From NCBI RefSeq assembly GCF_030272615.1, contig NC_081409.1, forward strand, positions 532,496,291 through 532,560,290: a stretch of 64,000 bases of DNA, given 5' to 3'. This document shows, one piece after another, positions 45,472 to 57,304 of this stretch. This DNA is from Cryptomeria japonica. Its lineage: Eukaryota; Streptophyta; Pinopsida; Cupressales; Cupressaceae. The position numbers were made by a program, and so were the translations under genes. Numbering within the stretch: position 1 is the first letter of the stretch; the number at the start of each line of letters is the position of its first letter. The notes under the pieces were generated by a model that had not been told where the DNA came from, searched no databases, and saw only the letters and a program-made list of their open reading frames with translations.

Positions 45472-46610
45472 TCATAGTTTTTGGGAAGCAAAAACTACTG
45501 CCAAGCATGCTTTTTCTGTTGATGAATAGTTAACCTCATATCCCACTAGTATTCTGCTGATGTAATACATGGCTCGTTCTTTTCCTTCATTATCTTCTTG
45601 TGCAAGCAAAACTCCTAATGATGCTTTAGTAGTTGATACATAGAGTAATAATGGTTTTCCTGGAATTGGTGACATTAGAACAGGTGGTTGCATGAGATAC
45701 ACCTTGATCTTGTTGAATGCTTCTTCACATTGATGGTCCCACTTGAAATTAACATGTTTATGCAATAGGTGAGTGAATGGTTGACATTTATCTGCTAATT
45801 GAGCCACAAATCTTCTGATTGACTGGAGTCTTCCTTGTAGTGATCTTAGTTGACTGATATTCTTGAGAGATGCCATTTCCATGATTGCTTTTACCTTAGC
45901 TGGATCTACTTTGATTCCTCTTGCTGAAATAATGTATCCCAAGAGCTTTCCTGAAGTAACACCAAAGGCACATTTCTTAGGGTTTAGCCTTACCTTGTAT
46001 TGTTCTAACCTGTCAAAGATCTTTTCTAGTATCTCTATATGTTCTTCTCTATTGTATGATTTAGCTAATATGTCATCCACATAATCTTCCATGAATGTAT
46101 GCATGATGTCATGAAATATAGTTGTCATAGCTCTTTGATATGTAGCACCTGTATTCTTTATTCCGAAAGGCATGACGTTCCAGCAGAAAGTACCCCATGG
46201 GCATGTAAAAGCTATCTTTTCTTGATCTTCAGGCGCTATTTTGATCTGATTGTATCCAGAGAAACCATCCATTAGAGGAAACATGGAGTGTCCAGTAGTT
46301 AAATCCACAATGATGTCAATGTTAGGCAAAGGAAAGTCATCCTTTGGACATGCGTTATTAAGATCTCTGAAGTCTGAAGTCCGTGCATATTTTGATGCTT
46401 TTATCTAGTTTTGAAACAGGAACAATGTTAGATACCTATTGAGGATATGCTATAGGTCTGATGAATCCGACATCCAGTAATTTCTTTAGTTCTGCTTTGA
46501 CTAGAAGAGCAATATGCGGATGTATTTTCCTTAACTTCTGTTTGACTGGTTTATCTCTTGAATTAACATTCAAGTGATGCATAATAAGTTCTGGATCTAA
46601 CCCTGGCATG
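45472..46610 (-). pseudogene. Reverse transcriptase and first RNase H of element G
   Basis: An open frame of 285 residues covers MDGFSGYNQIKIAPED, WNVMPFGIKNTGATYQR, the catalytic YVDDIL, RLNPKKCAFGV, LLGYIISARGIKVDP and the first RNase H (LLYVSTTKASLGVLLAQ, KACLAVVFASQKL). The entry part (KPVKQKLRKIHPHIALLVK, ICTDFRDLNNACPKDDF) lies upstream in broken frames around 46340-46600. The palm motif is intact. A stop near 45470 separates it from the following frame. Confidence 0.9.
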
Positions 46611-46621
46611 TCTGCATATGA

Positions 46622-48278
46622 CTAGGCAAAATTGATTTGCCGTCGTCTGAAAAATTCTATATACTGTTGCATTTCTTTTTCTGATAGAGAAGTCACTGGA
46701 TGAAGAATCTTTGGTTGCTCTATTGTGCCAATGTTAACCACCTCTGTTGGTTCAATCAAAATGGATGACCTTTCTTGATAGTGCTCAGGTAAAGTGTCAA
46801 ATCTCCCATCTTTCGGTGCCTCAAGGAGGTTTTCACCGTTGGATGCGTCCTTTGTTTTTACTTTTTCTTGATCTAATGTTGCCAATAAATGGTTTTTAGC
46901 ATTAGACTTGATGTTATTTTCTTTATTTTCTTTTTTGCGACTAGGAGATTTGGCACCCACTTGACTGAAAGATGTGTTGCTGAAATTCCTGATGAGAGTT
47001 GTTACGGGTTCAATTGCATTAAGATATACAAATATGGCATGGTCATTTGGAAAGGTATCAATGGCAGTATGTCCTTCATTTTCCCAATCAATAAGCTCAA
47101 GGTGGATTAGAGGTAATGGATCTTCAGGTTGGTATGTTTCAAGGGTTTCAAGGGTCATGATGGAGGTATCAAAGTTTTCAATATGTATTTCGATGTCTAG
47201 AATGATACTCTCATTAGAATGATCTTGCGTAAGCAGCTCCCAATTGTCCTCGGTTAAGTCCAAGTTAGCCAAATGTGATTCTAATTCAAGTGAACTAGTT
47301 CCTGATGTTTGTCCTGCATACGTGTGAACTATATCGACTTCTATAACTCCTTCAAAGCATTTTTCTTCAGCTAATTCTTCAGAGTGATAGGAATCCCATT
47401 CCCATTCATTAGAGTCTGTATCACTTGCAGCTTGCAATCTACAGATTTGTTCATATAGCATTTCTTCCGCTTTTCTAGCTTTGATTTTCCTTCTTTCATA
47501 TTCAATCTCCTCAGGACTGAGATTGAGTTTTGTCAAATTTTCTATGAGCTCTCCTGAAGTAATATTAGCTTCATGTTTGTTTTGATTGAGATTTAAGGCT
47601 GCTTGAGAGATGTTTTTAGTTTGTTTCTCTTGCTGATTTGAAACTTTCTTCTTTTTCCATTTTAGGTTTGTTTGTGCTTGCTGCTTGAACTGATTTTTCT
47701 TCCTTTTAAATTGCAAGTTGTTCTTGTCTATTTTTATTTTCCTCTTATTGTGGACTAAAAGATGTGTTTTTTGGTAGATTGACTTGTCCATACCCTAATC
47801 CTGTTTTGTCAGTTTTCTACTGAGTATGAGGCTCAATAGGTTCTGAGATACCTTCTTTTCTTTTTCCTATAGGTCCTGTTCCAGTGTATCCCATCTTTTG
47901 AAGAATGTTGAATCCTTTTCCATATTTTTCTGTAGGAATTCTGACATTGTTGACCTTTTGTTGAACTTCTTCATCTTTGTATAGCCATTGTATTACATCT
48001 TTGTCTTCTATCTCCTTTGATAAGGTTCCAGCACTAATAAATGCTCCATCAAATATCGGAAGATGTTTCATAGTTGATTGTTGTTTAGAGCTTGATGGTT
48101 TTCCCAAGGATTTAAGAGAAAGTGGTAATTGTGCTATTGAGTATTCCCTATTCCCTCGATCTCTTAACTGCATTTGTTTTTCCATACTTGACAAAATAGA
48201 GGCAAATGATTTTTCCTTGGATTGTATGTGTGAAGATGTTGCTTCCCTGTTATGAGGAACAATTAATTCCTGAGCCAT
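46622..48278 (-). pseudogene. G-patch and linker region of G polyprotein
   Basis: The 48278-47817 frame ends with YGKGFNILQKMGYTGTGPIG, a G-patch, followed by EPIEPHTQ. The next frame, 389 residues (47791-46622), is Lys/Gln-rich at its start, then acidic (DTDSNEWEWDSYHSEELAE) and ends at the RT entry (KILHPVTSLSEKEMQQ). F has the equivalent at 26310-27560. The linker is poorly conserved between F and G; the G-patch is well kept. The start given for the second frame follows a stop, so it is one piece of a polyprotein. Confidence 0.78.
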
Positions 48279-48359
48279 TTTTAGATTACTACAATATTGG
48301 AATGGATTTGCATCTGCAGAGATTGTGATTTCTTGTCCTTTGTAGGGAAATTTTACACA

Positions 48360-48880
48360 TTAATGATAGGTTGATGGGACAGCTTGCAAGTCATGTATCC
48401 ATGGTCTCCCTAGGAGCATAGTATATGATAGGTCCAAGTCTAGAACTTGGCATGCTGTGTCTTTTTGTAGAGGTCCTACTCTGATTGGTAGTATCACAAT
48501 TCCCTTGGAGGAACATTCTTCTTCATCATAGGCTTTTATAGTGATCCTTTTCTGGACATCAACTGCATCTTCTAAATATCCCAAGGCACGAACAAGACTC
48601 AATGAGCAAATATTTAGGCCAGCTCCACCATCTATTAGAACACGCTTGACTCGTGTTTTGTGAATAAGGACTTCAATATGTAAAGGAGCATTGTGAGGGT
48701 GTTGTAAGGACATGTCATCTTCGTCAGTGAATGATAAGCAATGAGGGGTTGTGAGGTGTCCCACCATGGTTTGGAATTGATCAATATCAAGATCTTTCGA
48801 TATGGTTGTATCTACTAATGCTCATTCAAGAATCTCCTTGTGTGCAGGTGAAAGTTTTAAAAGTTCCAAAATTGATATTT
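48360..48880 (-). pseudogene. Aspartic protease of element G
   Basis: The frame 48767-48360 has RVLIDGGAGLNICSL (active-site Asp in D-G-G), ITIKAYDEEECSSKG, ILPIRVGP and MLLGRPWIHDL, matching F position by position. Upstream translation gives QISILELLKLSP. Unlike F it has no stop directly before the active site: Arg stands where F has TGA. Stops nearer gag still separate the pieces. Confidence 0.88.
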
Positions 48881-48893
48881 GGGCAGGTGTTTT

Positions 48894-50786
48894 CTACAAT
48901 TGTTCCACTAGATTGTATTGTTTTGTTGTAGTGGATGATGTGTTTGTTGTAGGACCCAGCAAAACAACTTTGGCTTTGCTTCTTGTGATAACCTGAGCAT
49001 GTTCTTGATTTTGTTTTTCTTTAACTACAATCACATTCACCACATTGTCATATGTATGTGTGTAGTTTACCTTTGCTTTATCCTTACAATTGTTTGTTGT
49101 TGATGACTCACCTTTCTCATAGTTTGGAAGCGGAGTTTTAAAGGTGGTATGAGATTCATTCATTGTATGTCCATCCACAATTATTACACCATTATCAATT
49201 AAGTTTTGTATGACATGTTTTAACTTTTGACAACTATCTATGAGATGTCCTTTGTTTCGATGGAAATTGCAATACTGATTATCATTCGACCATGGTGGTT
49301 TGATTTGAGGTTCGTAATTCCTTTCTTCTAGTAAAGTGATCAATTTGTTTGTGAGAAGTGTCTTTAGTGCTGATCCCAAGGGTTCACCAATGTTTATGAA
49401 TTGTCTTCGAAAGAAAGTTTTGATAGTTGCTCTTTGGTGATTGTTGTTTTGTTGTGCTACTGCTAAGTGAGTAGATAAATTGAAAACTGGTTGCTTTGGT
49501 TTCACATTTTTGTTATCTGCTATTCCATCATTGACAACATTTCAATTTCTGTTCCAAAACTTTGGCTTGTCATTGTGATTGTTGTTATTGTTGTTGTTAG
49601 GAGGATGGACTCCTTCTTTGTATATTTTCAACTCACCTTTCTTTATCATAGCTTCCTCCATTCTGATTCCATTATCAACCATTTTTCCAAAGCTTTGATT
49701 TCCTTTCATTTTTAAGTAATAACTCATTTGATCATTTAAGTTGTCAATGAATATATCCATTTTTTCATACTCTGGCAATGTGCGAGGATACCGTGATGCT
49801 AGGCGTCTCCATCATTGTAAGAATGTCATGAAGGGTTCTCCACTTTTTTGTTTAGTGTTACAGAGGTCTAGCATGGTCACTTCATGTTGTATATTGTAGG
49901 AATATTGTGAAACGAACTTATCCACCAACTTTGAAAATGATCTTATTCCAGGTGCAAGTTTGGAAAACCACTCCATAGCTAGTCCCGTTAAGCTTTTCGG
50001 AAATAGTCTCATTAAGTAGGTATCTTCGTGTGCAAACTCCATACTCATGGTACAACATTCTCTTATATGATCTTGAGGATCAGAGCTTCCATCATATTTT
50101 CCATATCTCAGAGTTTCAAAACCTATTGGAAATGGTATCATGTTTAGATTTCTGTCAAAAGGATAAGGACATATTTCTTGAAGTGAATATCGTCTAACAT
50201 TTCCTCTTTGCATCTCTTGGATTTGTGTTTGCATTGCTTGCAGTTGTTGTGTAAGAGTCATGATAGGATTATCGACATGATTTGTTCTTGCATGACCATG
50301 ATTTTGCATCCTAGGAGGATTGGGATCTCTTCTTGTTTCATCTCTAGCTCTTCTTGTATCCTCATTGAATTGAACATTATTCAAGATTTCTACTTCATCT
50401 CTTCTAGGTATGTCAGTTTATTCATTGGTCCTGGTGGTATTGGGAATTGATGTTTCATTCATGCAGAGACCAAAGATGTCCTCATATTGTTTGTTATTAT
50501 GAGGAGGGTCACTTTTCTTTTGTGTCAATTTATTCACATCAAAATCTTGGGGAAGTGTAGCACCAGATTTGGCTAGCATTAGAAAGTATTTTTCTTTTTC
50601 TTCCTCCAATAATCTCTGCATAAATTTATCGAATTGGGGATCTTTCTTGATGTCTCTGATGTTTTGTTTTGTTATTTCTCCTTCGACTTGTACTTCATTT
50701 TCATGTTCCATGGTTATGTTTGTTTCCAATGTTTCGATTTCCGTCTCTGCGATCTTTCGTCTCTGAGCTCTAGTTAGAATGGGCAT
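48894..50786 (-). pseudogene. Gag of element G
   Basis: Likely start MPILTRAQRRKIAETE at 50786. Then comes a charged region, a TLTQQLQAMQTQIQEMQ coiled coil, and the capsid-like domain (50230-49812 and 49778-49542): PYPFDRNLNMIPFPIGFE, DHIRECC, YLMRLFPKSLTGLAMEWF, DLCNTKQKSGE. A TGA at about 49810 in FLQ-stop-WR matches the stop in F. The zinc finger near 49250-49290 is intact: Y-C-N-F-H, four residues, H, four residues, C. Stops at about 50416, 49540 and 49510 divide it. Confidence 0.9.
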
Positions 50787-53141
50787 ACACGTGTGTTATT
50801 TTGTTTAGGATTTGATTGTCCAAAAGGTTGTTTTGGGTAAGTGAGCAATTGTCAATTTCAAGGCAATAGAGTGATATGACACTAAAAGAGGATTCAAATG
50901 TTTAAAAGTTTGCAAGTTTTCTGATCTTCTGTTTAGGAGTGCAATGATGATGATTGATAAGAACCAAGTCCAGTAGGAATGATATATCCTACGATGTGGG
51001 ACGAGATTATCTTGACCAAACGTTTCAGTTTCGTGATAAAGGATGATTGATCCTGATGAGAAACTATGTTTGAGTGATTAGTTTACCAAAGAGGGTGATA
51101 ATGCACTTTGAGATGTTTAGATCTTGAACTTGTTGGGGGTAACCACTTGAAAATATTGAGGTGTATATTTTCTAGAGTCTGATTTTGACGAGTGATAACT
51201 TGACCAAGCAAACCAAGCAGACAATTTAAGCATAGATTGACAGATAACAGGTGTTTATGCTTACTGCAAATTGATCAGGCAGAAATGATAAGTCTAAAAC
51301 AGGCATGTAAGACATAGTTCTGGACTAACAAATGCAGAGTTTCGTACGACATAAGATTCAGCTTAGGACGACAAGAGATACAAAATAGAACGACAGACTA
51401 GTGACTTCATGTGAACATGAATTTTTCGTACGACATAGAACCTTGACTCGTACGACAAAAGATCTAGCAATACGATAGAGACTCCTGACTCGTACGACAG
51501 GTAACCTGACAGAGATAACAAGTGTTTGTTTGTTTGAGTTCTTGATCACTGAATTTTGATGTTTCACCTTGGTTTTCCAGTTTTAAGTGTCCGATTTTTC
51601 AATTTTAGGGATGAATACACAGCAAACACACAATGTGATACATGACTCTCAATCAAGCTAAACCCTAAGGAAGTTGGTTGAGAATGAAAACCTTTGCTTG
51701 CTGAATTAGGTACACACCCAATAGCTAATCAGAATATGGCCGCTGAGTCTCACACAATGGATTCTCAACACCGTATTATCCAGCTCCAAACGCTAATGGG
51801 GGCATGATATGGCAAGTGCCTTGGGAGAGTTACTATCTCTCTTGCACAAAGATTATCACCCTTTCAGAGGTGAATCGGGTAGCTTCTATTTTTATAGTTC
51901 TTAGTCAGGAATTCCATTTGAAATTACCCCTTGAAGTCATGCAAGCGTGATTGAGGCCTATAGCCCGACAAGGTACCGAAACAAGTTGTAGTCACGTAAA
52001 CGTGATTGAGATCGCGAGGCCCTAAAAAATGTCCGATATGAGAGATCTCCAAGAGAAAACTCAAATACTCCCATCCTCTAAGACTTTAATCATCAGAGAC
52101 CTATTTATTATAGTGAGTTGGAATGCTCAGGTCCAGCTGTACTCACTTGGGTCGTTCTCACAGGGTGATTACTTTTTCCCACTGTGACAGGCCCGCTAAA
52201 GGTATGCAATATTGAAAGCAAAAAGATGAGTCTAGCTTTCTGATCACCTAAGGAAGGTGAGAGCATACTCGCCTATCATCACAAGCACATAAGACATGAT
52301 AGTTCATTTCTTTAAGCCCAAATTGAAGTGTGCCTAAAAATCTTAAAAAATACACAAAGTTTTTGTTGAATCCTTAGGCAACCTGCAAAATAGATCCATT
52401 AGTAGTCATTGATTGTGTTTTGAATTTGTCTTTGACAAGCGTATCTTGGACAAGCGAATCTGCAAGAGAAGAGTTAGGCTGCAAACATCTCATAGACATA
52501 ACAAGATTAGCATTAGTGATCCAAACTATGAAATTTTCAGAAAAATTATATGAAATTTTTATCCTAACTTCAGATAGGCATAACTTTCTGCTCGGGACTC
52601 AAAATTACAAGCCGTTTACCTCATTGGAAAGGTCTCCAAGAGTTCTAGATGCAATTTTCAAAGGGCACACTCTCAGGGGCTAAAAATGACCAAAAAGCCT
52701 TCAAAAACACAAATTAATGACGTATAGACAAATTTCAAATTTCTAATTTACAGTTTTTTCAAAAAAAATCACAGATGCAAAAACTTGTACAAAATGATTT
52801 ATCAGACAGAATGACAAATGATTAGATTTCGCACAGGGACCAAAATTGACTCATACGAAATAAGATTTTAACAGCCAGAAATTCGTATGGCACAAAATTA
52901 GCTCTAGTACGAGTGTGAAAATCAGCTCGTACGACACAAGATCAGCCTAGTATGAGTAAAGAATTTGCAGTCTAAAATTTCATACAAGTTAGGTTTATAC
53001 CTTGTATGAGTCAGGATGAGGTGTCATCCGAGACTAAAAGGAAGTTCATACGAGCCAAAAAGGCAACTCGTACGACAATCTGACTCTGATTTGGCAGAGA
53101 TGAAGTTTGAGGAAGCTTGGGAGGCTGAAAATGATGATTTC
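50787..53141 (-). other. Leader of element G with TCGTACGAC motifs
   Basis: No credible gene in 2.3 kb. TCGTACGAC occurs exactly at 51342, 51426, 51448, 51490, 52927 and 53068, with several near-copies (ACGACA, TCATACGAG) between them, forming two clusters, one near gag and one next to the primer site. The short repeat-rich frame across 51358-51567 comes from these motifs. Confidence 0.8.
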
Positions 53142-53143
53142 GG

Positions 53144-53160
53144 CCCCACGTTGGGCGCCA
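53144..53160 (-). promoter_or_regulatory. Primer binding site of G, tRNA-Lys type
   Basis: The minus strand reads TGGCGCCCAACGTGGGG, complementary to a plant tRNA-Lys 3' end as I know it. It lies three bases inside the 5' LTR end at 53164. Confidence 0.85.
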
Positions 53161-53163
53161 AAA

Positions 53164-54129
53164 TGTCGTGCTCTGTGAAGTGTACCTGTACCTGCAACCA
53201 CAATGCACTCAATAAATCATTACAAGCAATGGTTAGAAGATATAATCAATGAAACACAAAACCATAGCTAATCAACTTATTGCCTCCTAGTAAATGCGAG
53301 TATGAATTTTGCTCTCAGATCTTAGTATGCAAATTCTAGTGACTTGATTACACTTAGATGGAGGATTTGAATGCTGAAAATGCATGATCTAGCAAGAATA
53401 GCATGATTAAGCTATATGAATTCATGATTGATCTAGAAAATGAACTAAAATGAAGATGCAATTAAACTAAAATGAGCATGATAACATTTCTAAGAAATGA
53501 TAAACTAGAAGCTAGATGCCTATAATAACAATGCAAATGATGAAATCAAATTGGGACCCTTATTGCTCCAAAATGAGGTCTATTTATAGGATTTCCCAAG
53601 GCTAGGGGTGAGTTGGCATGAATCAACAGTTGAGATTGATCTGAAGATATCAATGGTTAAATTGGAGGAGGTTGGCAAAGGGAGTTGGATTAAAGGGAAC
53701 ACTTAGTGACAAGTGTCACAAAGGTTCTAGAAGATGTTGGATGAAAGGGGACAAGGTGGTAGGTAGAATGGGTTAGGTTTAGGAATGGTTAGGTTTAGGA
53801 GTGGTAGAAGTTAGGAGAATTTGAATTTAGAAATTCAAATATTAGGAAAATGACTAATTAATCTCAACAACTCATGAATGATTTGTTTTAATTAATTAGG
53901 GAATTATAAGAAATGATTTTGGTGGAGGGAATTAATTAATTTGAATTAATTAATTAAAGGGGGGAAATGAAATGAACCTATTTAATAAATCCTTAGATTT
54001 ATTAATAAGTAGATGAAAAGGGAAATTTAATCAAATTGCTTAGTGAATTCAATTAAATTGGGGAGGAGAGATTAATTAAATAATTACTTATTCAATTAAT
54101 TATCTTCAGACCATTTTTAGGTGTATACA
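53164..54129 (-). repeat. 5' LTR of element G
   Basis: Same ends as 40688-41622. It is 31 bp longer because of two local direct duplications: GGTTAGGTTTAGGA-type near 53775-53800 and AATTAATTAATTTG-type near 53932-53955. The minus-strand TATA-like box is at 53580-53589. Confidence 0.92.
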
Positions 54130-54157
54130 TTTTGCCCCTCTTTGAAGTGAGGTGTGA

Positions 54158-54510
54158 CTGATTCTGATGATGAACTGACACAAGATTCAACTAGTAGATC
54201 TGGCAATGGAAAGGAATGGGTATTTTTAGCTATCAAGGAGAATGATCTGGTGCCGAGAGAGAAGGCCCTTGTTGCTAAAATTGAAGACAAGGATGAATCG
54301 GTAATTGACACTGGATGTTCACATCATATGACTCGAGATAAAAGGAAGTTCTTATCTTTGCAAGAATTTGATGGTGGTCTGGTTCGATTTGGAGATGACA
54401 AAGCATGTATAATCAAGGGAAGAAGAATATTATCATTGGATGGTAAGAATAACACTGCTAATGTCTATTATGTTGAAGGTTTAAGGCATAATATTTTGAG
54501 TGCAGGATAG
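54158..54510 (+). pseudogene. Copia aspartic protease of H (resumes after G)
   Basis: The frame reads TDSDDELTQDSTS, then KEWVFLAIKENDLVPREK and the active site VIDTGCSHHMTRDKRKF (Asp-Thr-Gly with HHMT), continuing to VRFGDDKACIIKG and YYVEGLRHNILSAG, where a TAG ends it. The first four residues join directly to the 28-bp G remnant, so a little of gag between the knuckle and this point may be lost. Confidence 0.88.
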
Positions 54511-55660
54511 TTGGTGGATAAGGGATTTCAGTTACAGTTCAAGGATGGAAAATGCAAGATTATCAATAGATTTGGATTGGAGATAGGAACTAGTACACAA
54601 ACTAAAGGTAATATCTTTCATTTGAACTTTGGTGAGAAGACATGTTTGATTGTAAAAATTTACGAGAGTTGGATATGGCATAAGAGGTTGTGTCATGTGA
54701 ATTTTGATTGCATTGTAAAGATCAGTTATACTAAGGAAGTTAGAGATATACCTAAGATTGTAAAGCCCTATAATCCGGTATGTAAGGAATGTCAAATGGG
54801 AAAGCAAGTCAGAACTATTTTTAAGAGTATACAAGACAAATGTGATGATGTTCTTGATATTATTCATACTGATTTGTGTGGTCCTACTAGAATCAAAATT
54901 TTTCAGGGTGATCAATATTTCATGGTAATCATTGATGACTATTCAAGAATGATGTGGGTTACTTTTCTAAGGGAGAAGTCTGAAGCATTTGAAAAGTTTA
55001 AAATATTTAAAGAAAAAGTTGAGAGATAGACATGGTTGAAGATTAAATTCTTAAGGTCAGATCAGGGTAGAGAATTCACATCTGGTGAATATAGTAGCTA
55101 TTGTGAGATGAATGGGATAAGCAGACACTTGTCTGCACCCCGGACACCTCAATAGAATGGAGTTGTGGAAAGGAAGAACAAAATTATCTTGGATGCAGCT
55201 AGAACTATGATAATGGAAGCTAATCTGCCTCATGTCTACTAGAGAGAAGTTGTAAGCATGGTGGTATACACATTCAACAAAGATCATATCAAAGGAGAAA
55301 ACAATAAGACACCTTATGAGTTATGGTTTGGTGATACACTGACAGTTAGGTATTTCAGAATCTTTGGTAGTAAATTCTATATCAAAAGAGATTATTCCAT
55401 TGGAAAGTTTGATCCTAGATGTGATGAAGGAATATTTATTGGTTATTCTAATGAAAGCAAAGCATATATATGTTATAACAAAAGATTGCAGAGAATTGTG
55501 GAGAGCACAAATATCAAGGTGGATGAGCACAACAAAAGTAAAATAAGAACTTATGAGAAGGAACCGGTAGCACCTGCATCAGAACAAAATGTTGAACCAG
55601 TTACTTCGATAGTATCTGAAAATTCCACATTAACTGAAGATCATGACAGAGGAACATAAA
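54511..55660 (+). pseudogene. Copia pre-integrase and integrase of H
   Basis: GNIFHLN and WIWHKRLCHVNFDC, then CKECQMGKQ give the zinc finger. The core has IIHTDLCGPT (Asp), RSDQGREFTS (Asp) and NGVVERKN (Glu). The downstream part has ELWFGDTLTVRYFRIFGSK and KFDPRCDEGIFIGYS. Stops at 55027 (in place of an expected residue before TWLKIK), 55154 (Gln of PQQNG, now TAG) and 55240 (before REVV) inactivate it. All three catalytic residues remain. Confidence 0.9.
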
Positions 55661-55686
55661 ATCATAAGAATCCTAGGTATGTAAGG

Positions 55687-56385
55687 TTGAATCATTCAAA
55701 AGATCAGATCATTGGAGACAAAAACAAAGGAATGATGATAAGAAGAAGGTTGGTAGCTGATGAGGTATGTTTAATTTCTCAAGTTGAACCGACATCAGTA
55801 ATTGAAGCTTGTAAAGAACAATGTTGGATGAAAGCTATGGAAGAAGAATTAGATCATATAAAAAAGAATAACACATGGAATTTAGTTCCCCGGTCTAAAA
55901 ATAAGAATGTTATTGGAACTAAATGGGTTTTTAGGAATAAATTGAATGAAGATGGAAAATTTGTGAGGAATAAAGCTATATTAGTTTGTAAAGGATATTC
56001 TTAGAAGGAAGAAATTGATTATGATAAAACCTTTGCACCAGTAGCTAGGATTGAAGCTATGAGATTATTTCTTTCTTATGATGCACATAAGAACTACAAG
56101 GTTTGTCAAATGGATGTTAAGTGCGCATTTCTGAATGGAGATCTTGAAGAGGAAGTTTATATTGAGCAACTTGATGGATTTTCACTTTCAGATGACAAAA
56201 ACATGGTTTGCAGGTTAAAAAAATCTTTTTATGGATTGAAACAAGCCCCTAGAGCTTGGTATGCAAGACTGGATAAATATCTTTTGAAGCCTAGTTTCAC
56301 TAAAGTTTGTATTGTATCAAGATTTCAGAGTGATCCTAGAGAGAATCATGAGAGTTCGGTGAAAAGGATTTTCATGTATTTGTAG
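55687..56385 (+). pseudogene. Copia reverse transcriptase of H with palm deleted
   Basis: Normal start: ACKEQCWMKAMEEELDHI, NTWNLVPRSKNKNVIGTKWVF, then after a [42 protein letters not shown] and [20 protein letters not shown]. At about 56305 it jumps from KPSFTK to [15 protein letters not shown], which normally lies well over 100 residues later. The deleted part would hold the catalytic YVDD. The protein could not copy RNA. Confidence 0.9.
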
Positions 56386-56900
56386 GGAACAACTAAATAT
56401 GGTTTTTTGTATCCTAAAAATGATGACTTTACTTTAAGTGCATATACAGATGTAGATTGGGCTGGAGATGTTGATGACCGAAAGAGCACATCTGGTGGAG
56501 CTTTCTTTCTTGGAAATAAACTTGTTTCATGGATTAGCAAAAAGTAGTCATGTACATCTTTATCTAATACTAAAGTTGAGTATGTTGCCGCTGCTACTAA
56601 CTATATACAAGTTCTATGGATGAAGAAATTGTTGAAGGATAAAAAGGTGGATTGTAATGAACCAGTAGTTATTCACAGTTATAACTCTGCTGCTATTGAT
56701 CTATCAAAGAATTGTCATTTAATTCTAAGTCAAATAACATATCTATCAAGTATAACTTTTTGAAGGAAAAGGTGGAAGCAAATGAAGTCAGACTGGTTTA
56801 TGTGAACACTAAAGAGAAGATTGCAAGCATCTTCACTAAACCTTTGCCTAAAGAATTATTTAAGTACTTAAGAGACAGATTGGGGGTTTTTGCCCCTTCG
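56386..56900 (+). pseudogene. Copia RNase H of H
   Basis: After a TAG at about 56383: AYTDVDWAGDVDDRKSTSGG (catalytic Asp), LGNKLVSWISKK then a stop, SNTKVEYVAAATN (Glu), SAAIDLSKNCH (Asp). A frameshift near 56725 moves into the frame with ISIKYNFLKEKVEANEVRLVYV and SIFTKPLPKELF, the usual copia C-terminus. Broken by stops and the frameshift. Confidence 0.9.
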
Positions 56901-57304
56901 GTAGAGACCCGAGTGATGCTAATTGGCATCAATCTGGTATGCATTATCAGAGCTACTATTCATTCTGGATTGATGTGGTGGTGCTACTACTCAGGAGGAG
57001 TAGTCAGCTATGTGGTTCAGAGGATTTATGATTTTTCTTTGATATTTATGCCAGATATTTGGCATTGATGTCAAAGGGGGAGAGATATATGTGAAAAATA
57101 GAGCTTAACAAAATATCAGTCAAGGGGAGAGATCAGAGCTTAATAGAGATATATTCATTGGTGGAGTTTGGTTCAGAGATTCATTGCTATATCATTTTGT
57201 GGGAGATTATTGATTGTCTTCCATAGGGGGAGACTTATTTGGTATTTCCTAGCACTTGGATGTTTTTCACATCTAGTGTTGCCATCAATGCCAAAGGGGG
57301 CAAT
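56901..57304 (+). other. H 3' untranslated region with several polypurine tracts
   Basis: G-rich purine tracts occur at TCAAAGGGGGAGAGA (near 57071), TCAAGGGGAGAGA (near 57120), TAGGGGGAGA (near 57224) and CCAAAGGGGGCAA (57291-57303), the last directly before the LTR. The same multiplicity is seen in copia D. Confidence 0.8.

Larger units (their letters stand above)
40688..54129 (-). mobile_element. Tat-like Ty3/gypsy element G, nested in H
   Basis: On the minus strand: 5' LTR (54129-53164), tRNA-Lys-type primer site, 2.3-kb leader, gag, protease, G-patch, RT, RNase H, archaeal-type RNase H, integrase, spacer with tandem repeats, polypurine tract, 3' LTR (41622-40688). LTRs of 966 and 935 bp are nearly identical apart from two short duplications. 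Coding parts stay open over long stretches, so it is younger or less decayed than F. Beyond the 5' LTR a further 28 bp (54130-54157) repeats the internal sequence next to the 3' LTR, so the right junction is not a simple insertion end. Confidence 0.9.

Noticed and set aside
51358-51567. Short frame with repeated VRV units
   Set aside because: Arises from the TCGTACGAC repeats of the G leader.
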